A DNA stretch of 46,296 nt from Clostridium sp. AF27-2AA (GTDB lineage Bacteria; Bacillota; Clostridia; Lachnospirales; Lachnospiraceae), in NCBI RefSeq assembly GCF_003478505.1, contig NZ_QUFI01000024.1, forward strand, positions 1 to 46,296. Direction: 5' to 3'. The notes beneath the pieces are model-generated. The model saw nothing but the letters and a program-made list of their open reading frames with translations, did no database searches and was not told where the DNA came from. Below are positions 1-7,139 of the stretch, in pieces. The stretch's first letter is position 1. Every line of letters begins with the position of its first letter. A program made the position numbers and the translations under genes.

Positions 1-13
1 CGTCTTGTTTTGG

Positions 14-38
14 TGCCCGCATAAAAGCGGGCATTTTT
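14..38 (+). terminator. Intrinsic terminator of a gene left of the window
   Basis: TGCCCGC at 14-20 pairs with GCGGGCA at 27-33 across a six-base loop and runs into TTTTT. It would end a plus-strand transcript entering from the left. A second perfect 7-bp hairpin (TTCCTCC/GGAGGAA, 47-64) follows directly but lacks a T-run. Confidence 0.8.
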
Positions 39-77
39 AGTGTGGTTTCCTCCGAGTGGAGGAATTTCCTATCATAT

Positions 78-108
78 AAAAAAGGCTCCCGAATTTGCGG
101 AAGCCTTC
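78..108 (-). terminator. Terminator downstream of the tRNA-Gln pair
   Basis: On the minus strand AAGGCT (102-107) pairs with AGCCTT (82-87) around a short interior loop and is followed by a T-run. It lies just beyond the 3' end of the tRNA at 116-187 and would end the tRNA-Gln transcript. Confidence 0.75.
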
Positions 109-115
109 TAAGCAG

Positions 116-187
116 CTGGGCTACAAGGATTCGAACCTTGAAATGACGGAGTCAGAGTCCGTTGCCTTACCATTTGGCGATAGCCCA
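116..187 (-). tRNA. tRNA-Gln (CTG), promoter-distal copy
   Basis: A complete cloverleaf is visible. The acceptor stem is TGGGCTA/TAGCCCA, the anticodon stem ACGGA/TCCGT encloses loop CTCTGAC with anticodon CTG, and the T-arm carries GGTTCGAATCC. The discriminator base is G, as expected for glutamine tRNAs. CCA is not encoded. It is identical in sequence to the copy at 217-288, 29 bases upstream, so the two form a tandem duplication on one transcript. Confidence 0.95.
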
Positions 188-216
188 ATAATCAAATCGA
201 ATATGAAGTTTTTGAA

Positions 217-288
217 CTGGGCTACAAGGATTCGAACCTTGAAATGACGGAGTCAGAGTCCGTTGCCTTACCATTTGGCGATAGCCCA
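217..288 (-). tRNA. tRNA-Gln (CTG), promoter-proximal copy
   Basis: Same 72-nt sequence and fold as the copy at 116-187, with anticodon CTG, G discriminator and no encoded CCA. It sits right below a near-consensus promoter at 306-334 and is transcribed together with the second copy. No TTG-anticodon tRNA-Gln is visible in the window. Confidence 0.95.
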
Positions 289-305
289 TTGCTGCAACGA
301 GGATT

Positions 306-334
306 ATTATATACGATAGTGTCGATTTGGTCAA
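306..334 (-). promoter_or_regulatory. Promoter of the tRNA-Gln pair
   Basis: On the minus strand TTGACC (329-334) and TATAAT (306-311) are separated by exactly 17 bases, 18 bases ahead of the first tRNA. A near-consensus sigma-A promoter is expected for a stable RNA gene. Confidence 0.85.
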
Positions 335-404
335 GCACTTTTTTCAAAAAATTTTATTTTTTTAATTCTTCCAAAAAAAGAACCGATTCAGCGGATTCCA
401 GAAG

Positions 405-447
405 ATTAAAACAACGGCGGCGGTTCAGTTTTGCCCGCCGCCGTTGT
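405..447 (-). terminator. Terminator overlapping the 3' end of the anti-sigma gene
   Basis: A 13-bp perfect stem (435-447 with 411-423, ACAACGGCGGCGG in the minus direction) is followed by TTTTAAT. The 5' arm encodes the last sense codons of the anti-sigma gene and its TGA stop lies in the loop, so the terminator is embedded in the coding sequence. Confidence 0.85.
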
Positions 448-1972
448 CTGTATCTTTCTGTGTGCTGCTCTCTATACTGGTTTTTGCGTCTTCCGTCTCC
501 TGCTGCTTTGCTTCTGTCATTTTCGCACTGCCTTCGGAAGTTTGCTTCTCATCCGGTGTTTCCGTGCTGGTCCTCGTTTCGGATTCCGCATTCGGATGTC
601 GTTTCTGGCTATTTTCCTGATCGTGTTCTGTTTCTTCCGTTTCCTCATCCGATGCTTCTGAACTCTTCAGTTCATCCGCAATCTCCGGTGCATCAAAATA
701 ACCCTTTACCGTGGTTGCCGTGCTGTCGCCCTTGCGTGTGATGCCGCCCAGAACAAAGCTGTAGGTCTTTCCGTCTTCCAGACCACTAACCTCCACAATA
801 CAGCTGTCACTCTCGGTCTCGTCTACCATAGCGGAATAAGAATTTCCGTCTTCGTCCCGCACAGAAACGGTCGGATTCTTCCAGCGAACATAATCTTCAA
901 AGTAAATGTAGATGGATCCGTCCTCATAATCCACATAGTCGATCTTCACGCGGCCCTGACGGATTTCTTCATCCGTCTCCGGCTCTGTCTCAGGCTTTGC
1001 AGAAGTTTCCGTTTCAGAAATGCTTTCCGCAGCGGCACTGCTTTCCTTCATCTCTTCTGAAATTCCCGTGCCTTCCGCTTCAGACCCGGTGCTGCTCTCT
1101 GCGTTCTTCTCTGCTTCCTGTATTGTTTCCGCATGCTGCGCGTTTCCTGATTCCGCATCCTGCGGACTCTTTGCCTTGTCCGCGAACTCACCCAGGTTCA
1201 GGGAATCTTTTGCGATCTCCCGGGCAATCTCTTCCATATTCATAGTGGAAAGCCGCCTCATATCAGCCTCGGTAAGGTTCTCATTCTGGCTGATCAGTTC
1301 CTTTAAAAAATAGGCTTTGCCATAGGAAATCCCGTAAGTATCTGCCAGCTTGCGGGCCGCATCCTCCTCAATTACCTGCTGGTCATAAACCACCGCTTTT
1401 ACCTGATTTTCCTGCAGAGTCTGCTCAATGTCTTCCACAACACTGCTGCGCAGAGCCGTTGCTTTTTTGATGCTGTCATTGCTTACCGTAACCAGAATGG
1501 CATTGTCCAGATCATCCAGATAGCCGTGGATCACCATGGAACCAATGACCGCATTGACTGCTACATTCAGTTCTACGCCCTTTAAATCCATATCTTCCAT
1601 AATGGACTCCGCATCCGCATTCAGCGGCTCCGCTTTTAGGATGCGGTTCTTACGGCTAATGGAAAGCTCCACGCTTGGGTTAACATCAATGCCGATCACC
1701 GAATCAATCTGACGGTTCTGATACTGGTAATGCCATGCGCCACCCCCGGCTGTCACCAGGCAGAGGCATGCCGCTGCCGCCACAGCCATGCCGCGCATAC
1801 GCCGCTGCAGGCTTACGATCTTTTCCCGCCCGTCATCAGGCCGTGGCTTTTGCTGCGGCACGGAAAGATCAAGCCTGTCAAAGATATCCGGAGCGAGCGC
1901 ATCTACCGCGGACTTCAAATGCTGTTCGATTTCCTGGCTGCTCATTTCCCGTTTCTGATACTCCGCTTTCAT
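425..1972 (-). CDS. RsgI-like membrane anti-sigma factor
   Basis: A 515-residue protein that probably holds the ECF sigma factor encoded just upstream at the membrane. Residues 1-55 form a charged cytoplasmic segment and residues 60-80 (AVAAAACLCLVTAGGG) one transmembrane helix. Next comes the region typical of RsgI-family proteins, with IGIDVNPSVELSI at about residues 93-105. A Ser/Glu/Thr-rich low-complexity stretch follows (about 270-335), then a beta-rich, possibly Ig/Fn3-like domain (about 340-430) and a second acidic low-complexity tail. The gene starts 6 bases after the sigma stop codon with AGAGGGGGAG as ribosome binding site, so the pair is translationally linked. Family assignment is by motif; the extracellular signal is unknown. 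The last codons lie inside the terminator stem. Confidence 0.8.
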   Translation of the reverse strand: MKAEYQKREMSSQEIEQHLKSAVDALAPDIFDRLDLSVPQQKPRPDDGREKIVSLQRRMRGMAVAAAACLCLVTAGGGAWHYQYQNRQIDSVIGIDVNPSVELSISRKNRILKAEPLNADAESIMEDMDLKGVELNVAVNAVIGSMVIHGYLDDLDNAILVTVSNDSIKKATALRSSVVEDIEQTLQENQVKAVVYDQQVIEEDAARKLADTYGISYGKAYFLKELISQNENLTEADMRRLSTMNMEEIAREIAKDSLNLGEFADKAKSPQDAESGNAQHAETIQEAEKNAESSTGSEAEGTGISEEMKESSAAAESISETETSAKPETEPETDEEIRQGRVKIDYVDYEDGSIYIYFEDYVRWKNPTVSVRDEDGNSYSAMVDETESDSCIVEVSGLEDGKTYSFVLGGITRKGDSTATTVKGYFDAPEIADELKSSEASDEETEETEHDQENSQKRHPNAESETRTSTETPDEKQTSEGSAKMTEAKQQETEDAKTSIESSTQKDTDNGGGQN

Positions 1973-1978
1973 CTACAC

Positions 1979-2509
1979 TCACTCCCCCTCTCTTAAATAA
2001 TTCTGCATTTTTTTCATGGCCCGGTTATATTTGGACAAAACCGTAGCCAGCGGAAGGCCCAGACCAGCCGCAACCTCCCGGTGCTTTAACCCGGCAGACG
2101 CATGCAAAAGCACGATCTGACGTTCATCCTCTTTTAATATTTCCAGTGCCGCCTTCAGTACAATCGCATCCGTCATATGCTCCAGTGCCGGACACGATTC
2201 CCCGGTTTCCTCTCCGGAAAGCTCGTCCAGTCCCACATCCGCAATGCGTTTCTGATCCCGAAACTTCATATAACAAAGATTCCGGGCAATGGTAAACATC
2301 CAGGCAAGAGGTTTTCCCTGCGGCTTGTAGCTTCTGGCAGAAGTCCAGATTTTCAGATAGGTCTCCTGCAAAACCTCTTCCGCATCCTGCGGATTTTTCA
2401 GGATAGACAGGATAAAGCTGTAGACACTCCTGTTCGTCTCCAGATAAAGCTGGTGAAAGGCTTCCCGGTCACCATGCGCTACCTGTCTCAAAAGTTCCTC
2501 TTGATTCAA
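1979..2509 (-). CDS. ECF-type RNA polymerase sigma factor
   Basis: A 176-residue sigma-70 family protein of group IV size. Region 2 is at about residues 10-75, with DAEEVLQETYLKIW typical of the core-binding helix. Region 4 is at about residues 110-170, with HREVAAGLGLPLATVLSKYN as helix-turn-helix. Regions 1 and 3 are absent, as in ECF factors. Translation begins at TTG (2509) behind AAGGAAGGA with 8-base spacing; no ATG fits better. The RsgI-like anti-sigma gene follows after 6 bases, the usual arrangement for a regulated ECF/anti-sigma pair. A GGAAC sequence lies in the short upstream gap but no convincing -10 accompanies it, so autoregulation cannot be claimed. Confidence 0.9.
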   Translation of the reverse strand: MNQEELLRQVAHGDREAFHQLYLETNRSVYSFILSILKNPQDAEEVLQETYLKIWTSARSYKPQGKPLAWMFTIARNLCYMKFRDQKRIADVGLDELSGEETGESCPALEHMTDAIVLKAALEILKEDERQIVLLHASAGLKHREVAAGLGLPLATVLSKYNRAMKKMQNYLREGE

Positions 2510-2577
2510 TCGACTGTTCCTTCCTTATAGTTTAATGCGTTCCCGGCAATTCTTATTGCATGAAAATGACAGTTTTT

Positions 2578-3774
2578 TCAGTTTCTGGTACTGCCATTTT
2601 CTTCCTGCTGATAGCTGTTTTCCACCGTGATGATGCAGGCGCAGCGGCTATCCCGCTCCCTCACCCTCTCACAAACCTGGCGCGTCAGCTCCTCCCGCAT
2701 CTGTTTTGTGTATTCCCGCGGCACTACCAGATCAAAGATCAGATTGATGCGGGCCTGGCTCTGCACAATGCGAAAATCATGCAGGGTCAGCCGGGAATCC
2801 AGATGCAGGATCACATCAATGGTCATTTTCTTCAAAATGGCTGCCAGCTCGTTGTCCGTCTCCACCGGGTCCATATGGATGACCAGAAAAATGCCAAGCT
2901 TTTCCAGAGCATCCCGCTCAATCTGATCTACCACCGCATGGGAGATTTCAATATCCACTTTGCTTGGTACTTCCGCATGAATGGAAGCCATACTGCGGCT
3001 CGGGCCGTAATTATGCACGATCAGATCGTGACTGCCAATGATGCCATCGTAGCTCTCAACAAACGCCGAGATCCGGTGATAAATCTCCGGTTCAATGGCC
3101 TGTCCTAAAAGGGGGGCCAGTGTATCCTTCGCAATGTTGACACCCGCAATTAACACCAGAACCGAAACCACCAGTCCAATGATGCCGTCTATGTTAATAT
3201 GGAAAAAGCGGAACACAAGCAGTGATACGATGGTGGCTGAGGTTGCCCCCACATCCCCCAGGGAATCTGCTGCGGTTGCCATCATCACCGTGGAATTGAT
3301 CCGCTTTCCCAGCTTTCGGTTGTAAGATGCCATCCACAGCTTGACCAGCACGGAACATACCAGAATTCCTACTGAAAGTGCGCTGAAGCTTAAGGTCTCC
3401 GGGTGCAGGATCTTGCCCACTGCCGTCTTTAAAAGAGAAAAGCCCACCTGTATGACCAGAAAGGCCACTACAAAAGCTGCAATGTATTCCATGCGCCCAT
3501 GTCCAAATGGATGCTCCTCATCAGCCGGCTTTTCCGCCATGCGCACCCCAACAAATCCAATGATGGAGGACGCAGCATCCGACAGGTTGTTGAAGGCATC
3601 CGCCATAACGGAGATACTGTTTACCACCAGTCCCGCAAACAGCTTGCCGCCAAACAACAGCAGGTTGCAGCAGATTCCCGTGATACTGGCCAGCATGCCA
3701 TAAGCCGTCCGCACTTTCACGTTCTCCACATTTTCAAAATCTTTTACAAATCGTCTTACCAGAAAATCCATCAT
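2578..3774 (-). CDS. Cation diffusion facilitator transporter, manganese-type motif
   Basis: A 398-residue CDF exporter with six predicted membrane helices (about residues 28-215) and a cytoplasmic C-terminal domain roughly 100 residues longer than in typical ~300-residue members. The conserved HPFGHGRMEY loop is at about residues 88-97. The intramembrane metal quartet is N62xxxD66 in helix 2 and D170xxxD174 in helix 5. In characterised CDFs an N-D-D-D quartet goes with manganese, while H-D-H-D or D-D-H-D goes with zinc, so Mn(II) export is the likely role (inference). It lies 37 bases downstream of truA on the same strand and 68 bases upstream of the sigma gene. Two adjacent ATG codons at 3774 and 3771 are possible starts; the nearest Shine-Dalgarno-like sequence is rather distant. 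Confidence 0.88.
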   Translation of the reverse strand: MMDFLVRRFVKDFENVENVKVRTAYGMLASITGICCNLLLFGGKLFAGLVVNSISVMADAFNNLSDAASSIIGFVGVRMAEKPADEEHPFGHGRMEYIAAFVVAFLVIQVGFSLLKTAVGKILHPETLSFSALSVGILVCSVLVKLWMASYNRKLGKRINSTVMMATAADSLGDVGATSATIVSLLVFRFFHINIDGIIGLVVSVLVLIAGVNIAKDTLAPLLGQAIEPEIYHRISAFVESYDGIIGSHDLIVHNYGPSRSMASIHAEVPSKVDIEISHAVVDQIERDALEKLGIFLVIHMDPVETDNELAAILKKMTIDVILHLDSRLTLHDFRIVQSQARINLIFDLVVPREYTKQMREELTRQVCERVRERDSRCACIITVENSYQQEENGSTRN

Positions 3775-3811
3775 AATGTCTGTTGCGCCATACCTTCCTC
3801 ATAAAAACATC

Positions 3812-4645
3812 TTATTGATAAAATACCTGCTGCAGGCAGAGTCCTTCTGCCGGTGCCGTGTATCCGGCCGCCTGACGGTCCAGTGCCGCAAGGATTTCCG
3901 GCATACTGCCTGCATCCCGTTTTCCAAGCCCCACCTCAATCAGGGTTCCGGTCAGGATCCGGACCATATTCTGCAAAAATCCGTTTCCCTCAAATTCCAG
4001 CTTTACCAGTCCGCTGCCCGCATCCTGCTCCACGGTGATACGGAAAATGGTCCGCACCGTGGATTTTTTCATCTTTTTATTGCCGCAAAAGCTCTTATAA
4101 TCATGGGTACCGCAGAGCAGATCCGCTGCTGTCTGCATCTTCTTTACATCCAATGCCTGACCCAGTCCGTAACAGATTCTGCGTGAGAATACATCCCGCT
4201 TTTCCCCGGTCTCAATCCGGTAGGTATAGATTTTTTTCACGGCACTTAAGCGGCTGTGAAAACGCTCCGGCACCGGAGTCAGTTCTGTTATGGCAATGTC
4301 ATCCGGGAGATACTGATTCAGATAAGCCCGGATCCATTCAGAAACCGTTTTGTTTTTCCCTGCCGATTCTAAGTTTCCATGCTGCTTTCCGCCAGCCACA
4401 GACTCATTTTTCACCGCCATATCCCGCTTCCATCCATCCGGCAGATGGAAATTCGCCACCTGCCCTGCTGCATGCACACCCGCGTCTGTGCGGCCTGACC
4501 CATGCACTTCCACCGGAAAACCGGCCATGCGCTCCAGCACCTTTTCCAGCTTGCCCTGTATCGTATTTTCCGTGTTGCCCTGCTTCTGCCAGCCGTCATA
4601 CCGTGTGCCTTCATATTGTATGATCATTTTATAATTCTGACTCAT
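3812..4645 (-). CDS. truA: tRNA pseudouridine(38-40) synthase TruA
   Basis: Converts uridines 38-40 in the anticodon arm of tRNAs to pseudouridine. The catalytic Asp is D54 in GRTDAGVHA, and the C-terminal half carries the expected NGFLQNMVRI segment. The start at 4645 (MSQNYK) is preferred because GGAGAGGC lies 8-10 bases upstream; extending to an in-frame TTG would swallow that ribosome binding site. At 277 residues it is longer than most bacterial homologues (~245). The extra length is a Lys/Gly/Ser-rich insertion at about residues 70-100, shortly after the active-site motif. It shares strand and close spacing with the CDF gene. Confidence 0.95.
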   Translation of the reverse strand: MSQNYKMIIQYEGTRYDGWQKQGNTENTIQGKLEKVLERMAGFPVEVHGSGRTDAGVHAAGQVANFHLPDGWKRDMAVKNESVAGGKQHGNLESAGKNKTVSEWIRAYLNQYLPDDIAITELTPVPERFHSRLSAVKKIYTYRIETGEKRDVFSRRICYGLGQALDVKKMQTAADLLCGTHDYKSFCGNKKMKKSTVRTIFRITVEQDAGSGLVKLEFEGNGFLQNMVRILTGTLIEVGLGKRDAGSMPEILAALDRQAAGYTAPAEGLCLQQVFYQ

Positions 4646-4680
4646 GGTTTCTCTGCCTCTCCGCAAAATTGCGTTACGCG

Positions 4681-4787
4681 GTTCACTCGCTGTGTGAACT
4701 ATAACAATTGCTCCATGACAGTACTCTCGCCGCTGCTGTTTCCGATCAGCCTGCAGCAGATTCTTCCCGTGCTGTCATGAAGCAATT
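4681..4787. repeat. Intergenic inverted repeats between truA and the aminotransferase gene
   Basis: Two nested symmetries occupy this gap. GTTCAC (4681-4686) pairs with GTGAAC (4694-4699). AATTGCTCCATGACAG (4706-4721) pairs with CTGTCATGAAGCAATT (4772-4787) with one mismatch, and CTGCTG/CAGCAG pairs inside it. On the minus strand the large hairpin follows the aminotransferase stop and precedes truA. It lacks a T-run, so it is not a standard terminator. It could be a repeat element or an RNA-processing or stability structure. Confidence 0.6.
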
Positions 4788-4829
4788 CTCTTTGCGTTCC
4801 GCTTTCTCCAGTTCTAACTGTTCCGTTTT

Positions 4830-5996
4830 TTATTTCAGGATTCCGCAGGCGTCAATCGCCGCAATGCCCTGTTTCAGTTCCGGCTCATCCTGTACCAGAG
4901 CCATGCGCACATAGCCCTCTCCGGACGGACCGAAAGCGCTGCCCGGTGTTACCAGGACACCGCTTCGCTTTACGAGTTCCACCGCAAACACCTCGGAGCT
5001 TGTGAAGCTTTCCGGAACCGGAGCCCACACGAACATGGTTGCCTCCGGCTTCGGGAACTTCCAGCCAATGTCACTTAAGCCGTCACAGAGCACATCACGG
5101 CGCTTCTCATAGGCCGCGCGGGTGGTCTCCACACAAGACTGGTCCCCGGTGATGGCTGCAATGGCTGCCTTCTGAAGCGGAAGGAACATGCCGTAGTCCA
5201 TATTGGATTTTAACAGTTTTAAATGCTTTACAACTTCCGGATTACCCACGCAGAAACCGATTCTCGCTCCGGCCAGACCGTATGTTTTGGAAAGGGAATT
5301 AAACTCTACGCCAACCTCTTTCGCGCCCGGAAAACGAAGGAAGCTTCCACAGTGTCTTCCATCAAAGACCAGTTCACTGTAGGCGTTGTCGTGAAGAACA
5401 ATGATGTCGTATTTCTTCGCGAACGCGATCAGTTCCTCATAGAAAGAGTCCGGTGCCATCACGGCGGTCGGATTGTTCGGATAAGAAACTACCATGAATT
5501 TTGCCCGCTGTGCCACCTCCTCCGGAATGTCGGAAAGACGGATCACATAACCATTCTCTTTTTTCTGCGGCATATAGTAAAGCTCTGCGCCAGCCAGACG
5601 CGGTCCATCCGCGAAGACCGGATAGCATGGATCTGGCACCAGCACCAGATCTCCCTCATCCACGATGGACATGGCAATATGGGCCAGTCCCTCCTGGGAA
5701 CCGAGCAGGGAGCAAATCTCTGTATCCGGGTCCAGGTTCACGCCATAGCGGCGCTCATACCACTGGGAAACGGCCTGTAAGAGATCCTTCTGATCGTTGA
5801 TGGCGTAAATATAATTGCTTTTATCGGCTGCTTCCTTACAGAGCACATCCAGAATGTGCTGGGCCGGCGGAATGTTCGGCGCGCCGATACTTAAATCCAC
5901 CACACTCTCTCCTGCCTCCAGCTTCTGGCGTTTGATCTCTGCAAGTCTGGAGAAAACACCTTCTCCAAACCGGTTCATTCTCTCTGCGAATTCCAT
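4830..5996 (-). CDS. PLP-dependent class I/II aminotransferase (LL-diaminopimelate aminotransferase-like)
   Basis: A fold-type I PLP enzyme of 388 residues. Recognisable elements are IGAPNIPPA near the N-terminus, SYPNNPTAV with the substrate-contacting Asn, HDNAYSEL with the Asp that binds the PLP pyridine nitrogen, SLSKTYGLAGARIGF with the Schiff-base Lys, and a C-terminal YVRMALV segment with the carboxylate-binding Arg. The overall pattern resembles the LL-DAP aminotransferase/alanine aminotransferase group; the exact amino donor cannot be told from sequence. The start at 5996 (MEFAERM) has GGAGGAG six bases upstream. An upstream TTG extension has no ribosome binding site. An extended -10 (TGG-TAGAAT, 6094-6102 on the minus strand) is a possible promoter element. 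Confidence 0.88.
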   Translation of the reverse strand: MEFAERMNRFGEGVFSRLAEIKRQKLEAGESVVDLSIGAPNIPPAQHILDVLCKEAADKSNYIYAINDQKDLLQAVSQWYERRYGVNLDPDTEICSLLGSQEGLAHIAMSIVDEGDLVLVPDPCYPVFADGPRLAGAELYYMPQKKENGYVIRLSDIPEEVAQRAKFMVVSYPNNPTAVMAPDSFYEELIAFAKKYDIIVLHDNAYSELVFDGRHCGSFLRFPGAKEVGVEFNSLSKTYGLAGARIGFCVGNPEVVKHLKLLKSNMDYGMFLPLQKAAIAAITGDQSCVETTRAAYEKRRDVLCDGLSDIGWKFPKPEATMFVWAPVPESFTSSEVFAVELVKRSGVLVTPGSAFGPSGEGYVRMALVQDEPELKQGIAAIDACGILK

Positions 5997-6129
5997 AATG
6001 TTCTCCTCCGTAACCTGGCACATGTCCGCTGCTGTCTGCGCAACTCCAAATCTCCTTGTATCCATATCTATATTTTTCAAAAAGATCAGGCTTATTCTAC
6101 CACAGTTTTCTTAAAAAGTCTCGACTAAC

Positions 6130-6158
6130 TTTACAATTCTGCGTCTATCCTCTATAGT
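6130..6158 (+). promoter_or_regulatory. Promoter of the endonuclease IV gene
   Basis: TTTACA (6130-6135) and TATAGT (6153-6158) are separated by 17 bases. The transcribed leader contains AAGAACG...CGTTCTT, a 7-bp hairpin with a long loop, ahead of the gene. Confidence 0.7.
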
Positions 6159-6234
6159 AAAAAAGAACGGTTTCGGCCTGTTATTGCCAGAAGCGTTCTT
6201 ACATAAATATCATATGAAAAGGGGACTCATCATC

Positions 6235-7065
6235 ATGCTTACCATCGGATGTCATCTTTCCTCTTCCCGCGGCTACCTCGCCATGGGAAAAGAGGCTGTA
6301 AAAATAAACGCCAACACCTTCCAGTTCTTCACCCGCAATCCCCGGGGCGGAAAGGCCAAAGATATTGATCCAGATGATGTTTCCGCATTTCTGGGATTTG
6401 CCAGAGAACACGGAATCAGCCGCATTCTCGCCCATGCGCCCTACACCTTAAATGCCTGTTCCGCGGACGAAAAAATCCGTGATTTCGCCCGCCGCACCAT
6501 GGCAGACGACCTGCTGCGCATGGAATACACGCCTGGAAACTGCTACAATTTCCACCCGGGCAGCCATGTAAAACAGGGCGTGGAAACCGGCATTGCCTAT
6601 ATCACAGACATGCTGAACGCCATCTTAAAGCCAGAGCAGACCACCACCGTTCTTCTGGAAACCATGGCCGGAAAAGGAAGCGAAATCGGAGGCCGCTTTG
6701 AAGAACTGCGTGAGATCATCGACCGCGTAGACTTAAACAGCCACCTGGGCATCTGCCTGGATACCTGCCATGTCTGGGATGGTGGCTACGACATCGCAAA
6801 CCATCTGGACGAAGTTCTCACCGAATTCGACCGCGTGATCGGTCTTAACCGTCTCCGCGCCATCCACTTAAATGACAGCTTAAATCCCCTCGGTGCCCAC
6901 AAAGACCGCCATGCCCGGATCGGCGAAGGCTGCATCGGACAGGAGGCTCTGATCCGCGTCGTGCAGCACCCGGCACTGAAGGATCTGCCTTTTTATCTGG
7001 AGACACCGAATGAGCTGGACGGGTACGCGAAGGAGATTGCGCTGATGCGGGAGCAGGCGGAGTAA
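6235..7065 (+). CDS. nfo: Endonuclease IV (AP endonuclease)
   Basis: Cleaves the phosphodiester bond 5' to abasic sites in base excision repair. Metal-ligand motifs of the AP endonuclease 2 family are present in order: [48 protein letters not shown] and [10 protein letters not shown], binding three zinc ions. The start at 6235 (MLTIGCH) gives 276 residues, normal for the family, with AAGGGG about 11 bases upstream; an in-frame ATG at 6211 is possible but would include that site in the coding region. It is a single gene, convergent with the AAA-ATPase-like gene, with its own promoter at 6130-6158. Confidence 0.95.
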   Translation: MLTIGCHLSSSRGYLAMGKEAVKINANTFQFFTRNPRGGKAKDIDPDDVSAFLGFAREHGISRILAHAPYTLNACSADEKIRDFARRTMADDLLRMEYTPGNCYNFHPGSHVKQGVETGIAYITDMLNAILKPEQTTTVLLETMAGKGSEIGGRFEELREIIDRVDLNSHLGICLDTCHVWDGGYDIANHLDEVLTEFDRVIGLNRLRAIHLNDSLNPLGAHKDRHARIGEGCIGQEALIRVVQHPALKDLPFYLETPNELDGYAKEIALMREQAE

Positions 7066-7086
7066 TGTAAACCAACATGATTACGT

Positions 7087-7131
7087 CAAAAAAATAGAAG
7101 CCATGTGTTACCATTTGGCTTCTATTTTTTC
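7087..7131. terminator. Bidirectional terminator between nfo and the AAA-ATPase-like gene
   Basis: AAATAGAAGCCA (7092-7103) pairs perfectly with TGGCTTCTATTT (7116-7127), with T-runs on both strands. It separates two convergent genes. Confidence 0.85.
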
Positions 7132-7139
7132 TATGATCC

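Noticed and set aside
47..64. TTCCTCC/GGAGGAA hairpin as a riboswitch or second terminator
   Set aside because: It is short, lacks a T-run and is not followed by a plus-strand gene.
116..288. The tandem tRNA-Gln genes as an integration site with attL/attR repeats
   Set aside because: The repeat covers exactly the whole tRNA with only 29 bases between copies and no integrase nearby, which indicates gene duplication.
7066..7139. The hairpin behind nfo as a member of the GGTCCGAAG element family
   Set aside because: It is a simple 12-bp terminator stem with no GGTCCGAAG, CTTCTRCT tail or CAGCCAGAA core.
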